Position numbers and translations under genes: made by a program. A stretch of 64,000 nt of DNA from Hygrocybe punicea (taxonomy: Eukaryota > Basidiomycota > Agaricomycetes > Agaricales > Hygrophoraceae), in the NCBI GenBank assembly GCA_963556145.1, contig OY744470.1, positions 2,232,001 through 2,296,000 of the forward strand, written 5' to 3'. Every line of letters starts with the position of its first letter. The stretch's first letter is position 1. The notes beneath the pieces are model-generated. The model was not told the DNA's origin and ran no database searches. It saw only the letters and a list, made by a program, of their open reading frames with translations. This document shows positions 43,798 through 54,800 of the stretch, piece by piece.

Positions 43798-45450
43798 TGT
43801 TACGGATCGCTTCTGCAGCGGGCTCTGGCAACAATCAACTTAACTGGGGATCGGATTCCAGAGGAGAGAGAAGCAGTTTTTATTGTTGCTTACTACTAAG
43901 ACAACACTGCTAAGAGAGGGGGTTCATGGTACAATGTCATTGCGAGCCGTGGGGGTTACCCAAGATAAGGGGGTCTGCCCCAAGAACCAGACTAAACGTA
44001 AAGAAAGGAAAAGAAGAAAAAGTCCGAACCAACAACAAGAACAGTATATATAGTGACTGGTCTTGAGGGGAGGTAAATAGAAATACAACCATGAAGCCAT
44101 AACATGTCCAACTCTACCATGTGTTCACCATGAGGCGTACATGAGGCGTCCTCATGTCGATGTTCTTGCGATCCAACTGGAGGCCCGGGTGCCGTTGGGG
44201 AATAGAGGGGGTCCGGATGACTCGGATGATTTGTCATCAGATCATGTGATGTGCAGAATTGCCTATTCGGGGTCTACACTTGCTGTAACAGGCAAGTGCG
44301 CAGTCTGGCAAGTGCGTTGCACGGTCGGGTCGAAGATGGGTATCGTCCAGTGTGGGGTTGGTGATGAGAGTGTCTTGAGGTGGTGTGGATGTAATGGCAA
44401 GGTTGGTATAAAAGAAAATGAAGGAATGTATAAAGGAAAAAACCAACTAGGACAGTGGGCTAGTCGAGGTCAGACATGTGAACAGCACAAGCTGTACCGG
44501 ATGACGATGTCTGTGTTGATGACGTATCAAGGAGCGATGTCTTGTCCTGTTTGTGGAACAAGAAGGTCCACTTGATGTCGGTATTCGTCCAAGAAAGGGT
44601 ATCATTGTAAACGAGTGTGGGAGGTATTGAGATTATAGATGGAAAAGGTTAAATGAATGTGGGTCCAGGTTTTGAGTCATGGCACGAGTGACAAGCTGTG
44701 GGAACAAGTCGTCGGGTACTGCATTGAAGTGGTGTCGTGCGAACAATATGCGATAGGGGTTGGTTCACTGTTTGGGAAGTCGTATGGTCTGTGGTCGAAG
44801 TCCAAAAGAATGTGCTTTGGCAATGGTCGGATTAGAGAGAACAGTGAAATGTCCCGTGATCGAGGATTGTCCAGGGCATGCGTGCAGGTGAGGAATGTCG
44901 TCGGATCGTCAGGGAGGATAATGGTAGGCACAGAATACGAAAGTGGAAACCATATATCCAGGAATGGCAATTGTCAATTACGTGTCGAGATATTGTTGAG
45001 GTGGAAGTCAGAAGTATCAATGGCGGAAGGGTTTTGATGCCGATGCCAAAGATAGATCATAACAAAGTAGAAACCGATCAGGAAGGTGATGGCAATGCTG
45101 CCAATAACAATTACGGTAATGAGCTGTGTCGGGAGTACAGCCATTGTGAATCGGTTTGTCGTGGGATGAAGTCAACAATATGTCAGGGCGAGGGAAAAGA
45201 CAATAGCGATGATGTCCATCGGCAAGGAGACTATTCGGGTACAGCAAGGTAACATGGGGATGTGTCCATGGTCGGTCTGGATTGTTCTAGAAGAAGAAAG
45301 GAAGAAAAGAGAACAAGGACAAGAATAAACAACAATGTCCAAAAGAAGACAAAAGGTAAAGGGGAACGAAAAAGGAAGGTATGGTAAAGTGGAATCGTCA
45401 TCGTGGGCAGTGGAGTCGGAATCGGAGTTGCGGAGTTGAAAAATGTAACA
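43798..45450 (-). mobile_element. Solo LTR, inverted copy (1653 bp)
   Basis: TGTTACGG at the left and ATGTAACA at the right, 5-bp TSD CTTCA (43793-43797, 45451-45455). Reverse-complement collinear with 38856-40530, e.g. shared blocks around the TTGCCGATGGACATCATCGC and GGAGCCCGCTGCAGAAGCG regions, with clear divergence. Confidence 0.85.
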
Positions 45451-46179
45451 CTTCAGCTATTGCTGCAGGATTGGGTTGACCAGGTCGCAGCTCTTGCTGC
45501 AGCACCGGGTTGACCTGGGTCCAGCAATTGCTGCGGGGCAGGTTGACCTGGCTCCAGCTCTTGCTGCAAGATTGGGTTGACCGAGGGCCAGCCACTGCTG
45601 CAATGTAGGTGCATGTTGGTCCACAGGATTCAGCCACATCCCTGTCTGCCGGCACATATTTAATGTTGACAACACTGATGGCGCTCACACCAGCTGAAGC
45701 CATTGTTTGTTGAGAAACTGCCATTTCAATAATCAGAATCTCTCTGTCTGTACATCACATATATGTCCCATGTAATATAATTTGAAATTCAATTACTACA
45801 TGCACAGGCAATAGCAACAATACAAAATTCTTCTTTTGCAACTGCCCAATATCTCATCCTTACCCTCAGCTTGTACAGACACTCATTATGCCCAATCACA
45901 ATCTTTACCAACCTCAGAACCCACCCCACTTGGAATATTGTGATTTTTATTTAATCTTACTCAATTCCCAATTTGAATCTATATCACCTCATTACTCCTT
46001 AAAATGGAAATCAAAATTTAATGACTATTCTATCCAGATACATAATTACACTACCAAGGGCAGGAGGCAGGTGGGAGGAAGGTAGGTGGGTGTGGAGTGG
46101 GAGGAAGGTGGCAGTGGCAGTGGGAGGTGGGAGTGGGAGGTGGGAGTGGGAGTGGGAGTGGGAATGGGACAAGGTGTAA

Positions 46180-46395
46180 GGAGGGAGGGGAGGAGGGAAG
46201 GGCAGCAGGGAGAGGGAGAGGGAGAGGGAGAGAGAGGGAAAGAGAGAGGGAGAGGGAGAGGGAGAGGGAGAGGGAGAGAGAGAGGGAGAGGGAGAGGGAG
46301 AGGGAGAGGGAGAGGGAGAGGGAGAGGGAGAGGGAGAGGGAGAGGGAGAGGGAGAGGGAGAGGGAGAGGGAGAGGGAGAGGGAGAGGGAGGAGGA
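46180..46395. repeat. (GGGAGA)n microsatellite
   Basis: About 215 bp of nearly perfect GGGAGA hexamers on the plus strand; opens long artefactual frames on both strands. Confidence 0.95.
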
Positions 46396-46939
46396 GTGGG
46401 AGGATGGGTGGGATGTACATACCTCTGTCGTTCCCGTCATCCTCGCCCTCATCGTCTGCGTCTCCGCTGTCCTTGTCCTCGTCGTCTTTGTCTTCCCCTC
46501 CGCCATCCTCGTCTTTGTCGTCTTTGTCTGCGTCTCCGCCGTCGTCGTCCCCATCCCTGTCGTTCCCATTCCCGTCGTTCTCGTTGTGGTCATGGTCATC
46601 GTTGTGGTCACCATCCGCGTCTCCGTCCCCGTCCTCGTCGTCCCCTGGATGGTTTTCGTCATCCCCCTGACGGTCGTTGTCGTCTCCGTCGTCCTGTCGT
46701 CCCGTCGCTATCCGTCTTCGTCCCCATCGTCGTCCCCTGGCTGGCCGTCTGCGTCCTCGTGGTCTCTGTCCTCATCATTGCCACTGTGGTTGTCTCGGCA
46801 ATCTGTCCTGGCCGGGAGCATCCTCATACCCGGCCTCGCGGCGTTGTGGCCTCGTTTACGCCATCCTCGAGGTGGCCATTTTTGTCCGCTTCCGTTCTGT
46901 TTGCTGGCGCGTTGTGTTCTGCTGTTGGGTGTTCGGATT

Positions 46940-47677
46940 AGTGCTGCAGCAATAGCTGGACCCAGGTCAACCTACCCCGCAGTAGGAGCTGGACCCAGGT
47001 CAACCCAGTGCTACAGCAATAGCTGGACCCAGGTCAACCTGGTGCTGCGGCAAGAGCTGCAACCTGGTCAACCTGATCCTGCAGCAATACCTGGAGCCAG
47101 GTCAACCCGGCGCTGCAGGAAGAGCTGCGACCTGGTCAACCCGATCCTGCAGCAATACCTGGAGCCAGGTCAACCTGGCACTGCAGCAAGAGCTGCGACC
47201 TGGTTAACCCAATCCTGCAGCAATACCTGGAGCCAGGTCAACCTACCCCGCAGCAAGAGCTGGACCCGGGTCAACCCGGTGCTGCAGCAATAGCTGCATG
47301 CAGGTCAACCAGCCACTGCAGCAAGAGCTGCGACCTGGTCAACCTGATCCTGCAGCAACACCTGGAGCCAGGACAACCTACCCCCCAGCAAGAGCTGGAC
47401 ATGGGTCAACCCGGTGCTGCAGCAATAGCTGCACGCAGGTGAACTGGGCCCTGCAGCAAGAGCTGCGACCTGGTCAACCCGATCCTGCAGCAATACCTGG
47501 AGCCAGGTCAACCTACCCCACAGCAATAGCTGGACCCAGGTCAACCCAGTGCTCCAGCAATAGCTGGACCCTGGTCAACCTGGTGCTGTAGCAAGAGCTG
47601 TGACCCGGGTAACCCACTCCTGCAGCAATAGCTGGAGCCAGGTCAACCTACATTGCAAGAACTGCTGGTCCTGGGTC
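46940..47677. repeat. 34-bp repeat array, right arm
   Basis: About 21 imperfect 34-bp units containing GGTCAACC, alternating CAGCAATAGCTGG and CAAGAGCTGCGACC variants; inverted relative to the left arm. Confidence 0.9.
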
Positions 47678-47685
47678 AACCCATG

Positions 47686-49050
47686 TAGTGATGCCAAAGT
47701 TCGGTTCAGAACCGATCCGAACCCGGTTTGAAACGTGAACCGAACCGGAAGTTCGGTTCTGGTTCAGCCATTTGGCTGAACCGAACCACTGGTTAAGTTT
47801 GCGGTTCTGGCACTGACATGCGGTTCAAACCACGTTCAAACGCGGTTCAAACCACGAACCGTAATGTATAGTTACCTACGTAGATACTCATTTACTTAAT
47901 TTTTCACATTTTTTTCTATGCAGTCACGAGAACTTAGGTCATGTGACCTTAAACATACTCGCGCGCAACTTCAAGTTTGACTCAACACTAACGTTACTCA
48001 ACAACCACGGTGAGTAATGACTTTATTTCATATTTTACTGACATTTTTTTACATAGAACAGCCCCACAGGGCCCACCTTGACCACATAAATAAGGCGCCC
48101 ACGGTCGACTTCACCCAACAACCTCCCTCGCGTTCCAACGCCAGTCAGAGTGAATCGATGGCAGCAGTGGCAACAGCAGCAATGGCAGTGGCAACACCAC
48201 CAATGCCACCACCCCGACGACGACAGCCAAATGATCCCCAGCGACAGCAACCGCAACAGCAGCAGCAGCAGCAGCAGAGCAACACTGGCGGCAGCAGCAA
48301 CCTGCCGCCTCAAATGCGGATGATCGCGACCACTGCCGCCTACAACACCAACACCAACACGACGACGACGACGACGATGACAACAGGGAAGTTGAAGGCT
48401 GGTAGGGTGGTGCGCCCACCTACCAGCCCAGGTACGTATGCTAGCTTTAACCCATTGACAACTTGCTAACCACACACCTTGCAAACCCGGGCTGACGCAT
48501 CAACAGACGCGCAGATGTTGTTTGCGAGGAATTCGGCATGGCAACGATGAAGAAGGACGCGGAAAGGGCCAACAACGGCAACAACCACGCACAAAAAAAA
48601 CGCAGAAAACGAGAGAACTGGCCGGGAGAGTGGTGCACCCACCCCGGTCGCCAGGTAAGTCTTTTTTCGTTTGCTGTCGAATTTTCCCCACCACCGCAGA
48701 CAGGCAAAGTCCACGCCTTCGACCATCCCGCCTCCATCCACCCGCCAATGCACCGTACCGGGCCCAAAGATGCCCCAGCCTGAAGCTACAACCACCCCAC
48801 CTCCCATCCCACCTCCTGCTTCCCTCGTGAAACCCAGCGCCACATCAATTGATGTGCGCCTGGTCTTCACGAGGAGATTTGGAGGTTGGTTCGTGGTTCG
48901 AATTGCGTTCGAACGCAGACCGAACGCGTTGAAACTGTTCGACGTGGTTCTGGTTCCGGTTCGGCATTTGGCTGAACCGAACCAACGGTTTCGGTTCCGG
49001 TTTTCCAAAAAAGTCGAAAAACCGGACCGAACCGAACTTCGGCAACACTA
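47686..49050 (+). mobile_element. Non-autonomous hAT-like element (1365 bp), same family as 20066-21267
   Basis: Ends TAGTGATGCCAAAGTTCGG / CCGAACTTCGGCAACACTA, exact 8-bp TSD AACCCATG (47678-47685, 49051-49058), inserted in the 34-bp array. It has a plausible 47-bp intron (48010-48056), CAG/CAA/ACG triplet-rich exon-like DNA (48110-48400), two GTGGTGYRCCCACC motifs each followed by a strong splice donor, and a palindrome at 48822-48875. No transposase. Confidence 0.88.
48822..48875. repeat. Subterminal palindrome centred on TCAATTGA
   Basis: Stem ends CTCGTGAA / TTCACGAG, centre ACATCAATTGATGT, about 200 bp from the element end. Confidence 0.8.
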
Positions 49051-49296
49051 AACCCATGTATCCGGCAACAGCTGCTCCAGGTTAACCCACTACATGGCAG
49101 AGCTGATAGCAGGTTGACCTACCCTGCAGCCATTTACCAGGAAGAGCTGTACCTGGGTCAACCTACCCCAACGCATTTCCACAGCAAGAGCTGTCATTTG
49201 GGTCAACCTACCCCCGCAGCAATAACTGTGCTATGTGTACCTACCAATCGCAGCTCTAACTGCGCTTGGGTTAACCAAAATGACTGGGTCTACTGA

Positions 49297-51592
49297 GAAT
49301 GGCAACCTGAGTCTTTTGTTCCATGATCTCCAGGATTGTCATGACAGCCAATTTAAGGAAGCCTTTTGAGGGAGCAGACACCTGTATCTGGTTCTCGCTT
49401 GCTCTTTGATGTCTTCTCACTGTGGATTACAGGGTTATTTGCAACACGTCTGGGTCAGGCAAAGCATGGTGCATAATGGAAGACTTCATGAAATATTGGG
49501 GTTTTTACCTTGTTGCATCCCCAGATAGCAATGAGGTTGGCATCACAGATTTGCGTAGGGCCCTTGAAGGAGTTGCCAGGTATTCCTCATGGGCTTCCAA
49601 CCTTAGAAAGTTCCTGCCCAAGGAACGGGCCAAGTGAAATGAATCTAATATTTTCATTGCCTGTAAGCTCCTCCTGAAAGTTCTGGCTGCGCGAATGGTG
49701 GTTTTCGAGTTGTTCCTTCAGCTCGCGATGGAGATCGATGGCACCTTGCAGGAGAAGCATAAACACATCTGGTTACTTTTCCAAACGTCTGGCCAACTAG
49801 ACCCTCATGCCCGATCCTCGCATCCATTTATATCTATCATGAAGAATGCCTTGCGCCACGCCTCCGATGATGCTCTGGACATATTGGTTGGGCACCTTGA
49901 AATTATCCATAGGAGATATCTTGAACAGCCAAACTTCATAATTGCATTGGATGAGGCACAATGGGCAGTGAGATTATATCCCTGTCCCTTCTTGTCATCT
50001 AGGGACTACGGAATCTTTCGGTCAATACTCCGCAAAGTTGTGAGAGTCATCACCGACCAACCAGTCAAGCTTGTTGTGTCAGGCACAGGTCTTTCATTGG
50101 AGGATGTAGAGGACGATATGGTCCCAGGAGTTTCAAAACCTGCAGGCACAATTGAATTATACCACCAGCTTGGGATGTTCAACACATGGCTGAAATTGGA
50201 GCCATTCCTCTGTCGCTATATCCCTCGTTCCATTTTGGAATCTGATTCTGGCTGTCGCCTGCAACTACGGATTCGGGAATATCTTCTGGGTCGGTAAGTC
50301 AGCCTATTTCCTTTCAGCTGACAGAGTCTGACTATTAGCAGATATCAGTTTTCTGTAACCTTTGTGGAGTACTTCTTGAGGACAGGGCTGCAATTACCAC
50401 ACAGATTGCTGAATGAATATATAAAACAACATACAACATGTCTCCCTGGTGACATTGGCCATCCTTATGTTCAAAGTGAACCCAAACTTGAGATCCAAGT
50501 GCGGATGGGGAGCTTTGACTGGGCGAAACTTAGGGCTGGTAAGTTGTATTTGATCTTTCCTGTCCTCCATTTGACACTCTTCAGATCAGTTTGCCCTTAA
50601 ACAAGCAGCCCTGATTGTGCAGTCCCACTTGACTAAGAGGCAATCTCCAACGTTTGAGCCTGTTACTCACCGACTTGTTGAATACAGAATAGCCGATCTG
50701 CGTGAGGGCCACGTGGGTCACATAATTGAACCACTTGCCTTCCTGTCACTGATGATGTGGCTTGAAACTGAACATGTCAATCTGGCAGAGAATCTCGACA
50801 TTCGACTTGCTTCTCAGGAATTATGTGGAAGGGCTTATGAGGAGCTGGTTATTCTGTACTTGATTCGAGCACTGCACCACCCAGTCCCACTTAGCTTGGT
50901 TTTTGACTTTCATGGCAGCCATCCTCCGTGGGCTCATGAAAATGCCCAGATCCATGGCCGCCTTGATGGGAAGGTCGTACCTGTAAATATCCTAGGAAGG
51001 CCACACAACCCGAGTCTTGGTGCAGTGCACTATGCCTCCTCAATCGAAGATATTCTATGCCGGATTGAAAATCCACCTGTCAGATCTCCATCTGCCCCCA
51101 CAGTACTTATCCCAAGCATATTGTTTGGACCTGACATCCTCTTTTGCTTTGGGGATATCATTGGGATGGGCAAATTCAAGTCTTACTTGGATGGTAACCA
51201 AAATTCTCTCGATATGGCTACAACCACCCAGGCCCTCACGTCCCTAAGTCCACAACATTGGTTCCAAGGATCGGTGTGTTGGATGGCTTCATTCTTCTCC
51301 AATGCTCACTCACGACTTGTACCAGTCTCTGCATGAGTGTCAAAAACTCATCAATGCCATAACAAAACATGATGTCCTTTGCTTTGTTGCTGGTTACCCA
51401 CTTCCTCCTGATCTCAATTTACAAGCCAAGCCAGTCAAGTCAGCACTTGCTGCATTGGGGGAGAATGTGGTAGTAGCAACACTCAGTCTTGATGCATTCA
51501 GAGCCCACTTCATTTTACAGGATAAGCATTATCTCCTTGAATCATTGGAACATGCCCTTGACTGGAAAAGAAAAGTGGATGTCATGAATTAA
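49297..51592 (+). pseudogene. Crinkler (CRN)-type gene, 3' part: P-loop NTPase and nuclease-like region
   Basis: Resumes exactly after the second AGAATGG. Near 49435 is a P-loop-like TSGSGKAW (Ala where Thr/Ser is usual) followed by YWGFYLVASPD. ALDEAQW at about 49947 is the Walker B. Exons then run to 50297, 50340-50540 and 50586-51265, the last with LCGRAYEELVILYLIRAL and the PLSLVFDF/PPWA blocks seen in the C-terminal, putative restriction-endonuclease-fold region of fungal CRN-type proteins. A last segment (51302-51592) is in a different frame, so one base is gained or lost around 51270. A frame break also occurs near 49360. The gene is thus dead from insertion, stops and frameshifts. Its role by family would be a nuclear-acting effector; that is inference. 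Confidence 0.65.
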
Positions 51593-51828
51593 GTATGTAG
51601 GCCTGTATTGTAGTTGTGTCGAGGGGGTACCGGGATTGGAATTCTGCACCTGAGGTGGGGGGGGGGGCGGCCTGAGGACCAGAATTTTCTTTCGGACATC
51701 TAAATTTATTATATAGGCATTCGCATTTGGAGGGGCTATGGTGGCCTCAGTGGCCTTAGTGGAACCTTTGATATATATATACACATGTATGCTCAATTAC
51801 TTGTCCATTGATTCAGGTATTTGCCATG

Positions 51829-54800
51829 AAGAATGTCAGTGTATTATTATATTACTCAGATATGATAATTGATGGGCTAACGAAACCCAAGAAACCTCAG
51901 AAGACCAAATATGTCATCGACACAAGGGTGCAGTGTCCTGATTGCAAAGAAATGATTAACGTTGGGACGGCTGGGCCTCCAGCAGCATCAAGGGAAATAC
52001 AAATGTCTTGCATCAGTTCGGAAACTGCACAATCAAGTCAAAGTATGCACCTTGTTTGATATTGGCATTGTAAAAGAAAAACTACCTCCTGAGGGGTCGA
52101 GAGCAACTGTATCGCATGCTACCCTGACATCCCCTCCCCCGGTTGTACCATTCCATGTACCAATTCCACCAAACATGCCCAACAATGACGATATGGCAGA
52201 TGAATGCGTAACCGTTGCCACAGGTGGATCTGGAAGCGCTGGGATGCAGCACATTGTCAACATGAGCGATATAGACGACAACATAGTCATCATTGACGCA
52301 CCACAGCCTAGAACAAATTTGCAGGATGAAATGAATCATCAGGCTGATGAATCACAGCAGTGCAGGGGTGTGCACATACCTATTCCCCCAACAATGACAC
52401 CTTTCATGGCCTATCCTTTTGGACTGCATGACACACAGGTCTTGCCATGGAACATCCATATTGTTAACAGTCAATTGTTCCTGCAAGCAACAGAATGCAA
52501 GCGTTCCATTGGCACTCACAAATCATGCCGAGTTTGTCACGGATTGCTCACCAACACTGTCGTGGAAGGGATCTTGGAAAGGATGGAGGTTGGTGTCCAT
52601 GAGAATGCGCCCTATGTCTTCCAGCCAATATTGAGTCTGCACAAAATCATCAGCCAGAAAACACAGAAAATTGATTTATTGTGTGTGGCAAAAATGAACA
52701 CAGCAAGGAAGCTAGATGGAAAACTTGCCATTTTGGATGATAGCAAACAGTTCTTTATGGCAGCTGCATATGGCAGGATTGAACAATTGGATGCACTAAT
52801 GTGAGTGTGCTTAAAAAGAAAAATGGCCCCGAAAGCGATGATCAAATTATTGGATGATGTTCACCAAGGCCTCTATAAGCCGAAGAATTATACAGAGAAA
52901 GAGTTGCTGTGTGGTATTGGCTTCCTCAAGCTAGGTGGTGCGCGTGTTGCAGAGATTGCACATCGGTCAATGGCTGGGCCTGGTGTCAGTACTCTTTGAA
53001 GGAATCAAGTTACTTCGCTGCTCCGAGCTTCGACATCAATGCCAACACCCGAAGAGATCAGTTACAACATTGAAGCTTCCTATGATCAAATGAAATACGA
53101 TGGGGACTCTGCCATCACTGGTTATGTCCTGATGTTGGATGAGATTAAGGTTGAGGCGCATCCTAGATGAGATGATACTACAAATAAATTTACAGGCATA
53201 TGTCAGGAGCACAGACACACCTTGGGACTTGAATTTTGTTCAGTAGAAGAGGTTGAAGCACTGTGTGAAGCAGTCAAACAAGGAGATGTTCACCTTGCTG
53301 TGGAGGTAGGTTACCATGACATGAACTTAAACTTGACGTACGCTGGCTCAAATGTGATAGGCAACAGTCACTGCCATAGGGTCTTTATCAAATAACACTC
53401 GCACCCATGGATCTCGTCCTATCCTTGTCTTGGGAACTTGTAAATGGGAAAACACCACTGCTCATGCTTCGCTTATCAGAACCACCATTGATGCTTGCAA
53501 GAGTAAGGCTGACAAGATTGGAGGGAGACTGCTGTGTCCTGCATCAGATGGTGAATCTCGTCGGGGAGCTACTTTTGCTCTACTAACACAGAAGTCCTGC
53601 TTGCTTCCATCATCGAAGATATATTGTCTTTTGAGTAATCTCTGGCTGTTGAATTTTATTGTCGGCGATGATGATCTCACAGCTGATAAAGATTACAAGC
53701 ACATTTTCAAAAGACTCCACAATCTCCTTCTTTGAGAGAAGGGAATGATGGTCAATGGCCTACACATCACGCCATTGCTCTTGAGCTGGCATTTGCATTC
53801 TGACAGCATGCCTCCCCATCGTTCCGCCTACCTATTGAGTCCAGAAGACAAACAGGACATCACTCTTGCCTTTACACTTCTGAAATCTATCTGGTCCTTG
53901 AGGGATCCCCTTCTGACTGACACGCCAACTTTCGCTGCTGCATGGAAAGCCCTCAAGCTCCTCAGCACATTTTTTCACCATCTGGTCTTGCCATACGTCC
54001 AAGTCACACTATCTCTGCATGAACAACTTTTCCACCTCAGCGCAGCCGCTCATTTGGCACTATTCCTCTATACAGCACCATCTGGCGGCACCTAGTTCTT
54101 ACTGAAAATACTCTACGACGATATTCAGATCATGGTCAAGAATGCCTTTTTCTGTATTGCCAAGACAAAGGTGGATCACCCTGCAGCTAACTTCTGGCTC
54201 GTTCAGCTTGGTACTGATCGGCTTGAGGTGTCTTTTGGCATATACCAGATGATGATCGGCAATGATGCCAATGCAGACATTCTGCAACTGGCTAACAGAA
54301 TCTCCAACATAACGGAAGTCTCACAGATTCTCGCAGAGCATCCTGAATGGGATCATGGTCAACGTCGACTCAAATTACCTTCCTTGGATGATCCCACAGC
54401 AGACATGCCTGCCAAAGTTGATCACATCAATCCGGCATCATGGAAGGGTAATGTCAGGGTTTCCACTGTCCTTCCAGTTACATTGTGGAATCAAGGACGC
54501 TCTTGTATTGTGGAGCTGTTGGTGTCTCTTGATGTTCAAGATCCCTTCCTGCATTTTGATTCCATGACTGACACTGACATGATGTTTCCTTTTGGCAATC
54601 AACATCAACATCCTGGCTCTGATGAAGATGACAACGGAGATGAGTTAGTGGAAGCACATAATGAAGAGGAAGCCAATTACTGTTGTGCCATTGATAGCCT
54701 CGCACCATCATGTCACACCATAACCAACTCCTCTGATCTCGACCTTGAGGATCATGTTGTGATCAAAGTGGCATCCACTGCAGGTCAGCCTTTTCAACCA

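Larger units (their letters stand above)
43236..49296. mobile_element. TIR element with 34-bp subterminal arrays, disrupting the CRN-type gene
   Basis: Ends CAGTAGACCCAGTC / GACTGGGTCTACTG; the first about 80 bp of each end are inverted repeats of each other with few differences. The direct repeat AGAATGG (7 bp, or 8 with the adjoining C on one side) flanks it. Both arms contain arrays of a 34-bp unit with GGTTGACC (left) or GGTCAACC (right) and CAGCTATTGCTG / CAGCAATAGCTG. A solo LTR (43798-45450) and a hAT-like element (47686-49050) are nested inside; without them it is about 3.0 kb. A (GGGAGA)n run and a CTCGTCGTC-rich block form the middle. No transposase. Confidence 0.85.

Noticed and set aside
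46046..47293. Open frames up to 398 codons over the (GGGAGA)n and 34-bp repeats
   Set aside because: Poly-(Arg-Glu), poly-(Gly-Arg) and poly-(Leu-Pro/Ser) readings of a microsatellite; not genes.
43300..47677. Regularly spaced 34-bp repeats as a CRISPR array
   Set aside because: Units are contiguous, without unique spacers, and the sequence is eukaryotic.
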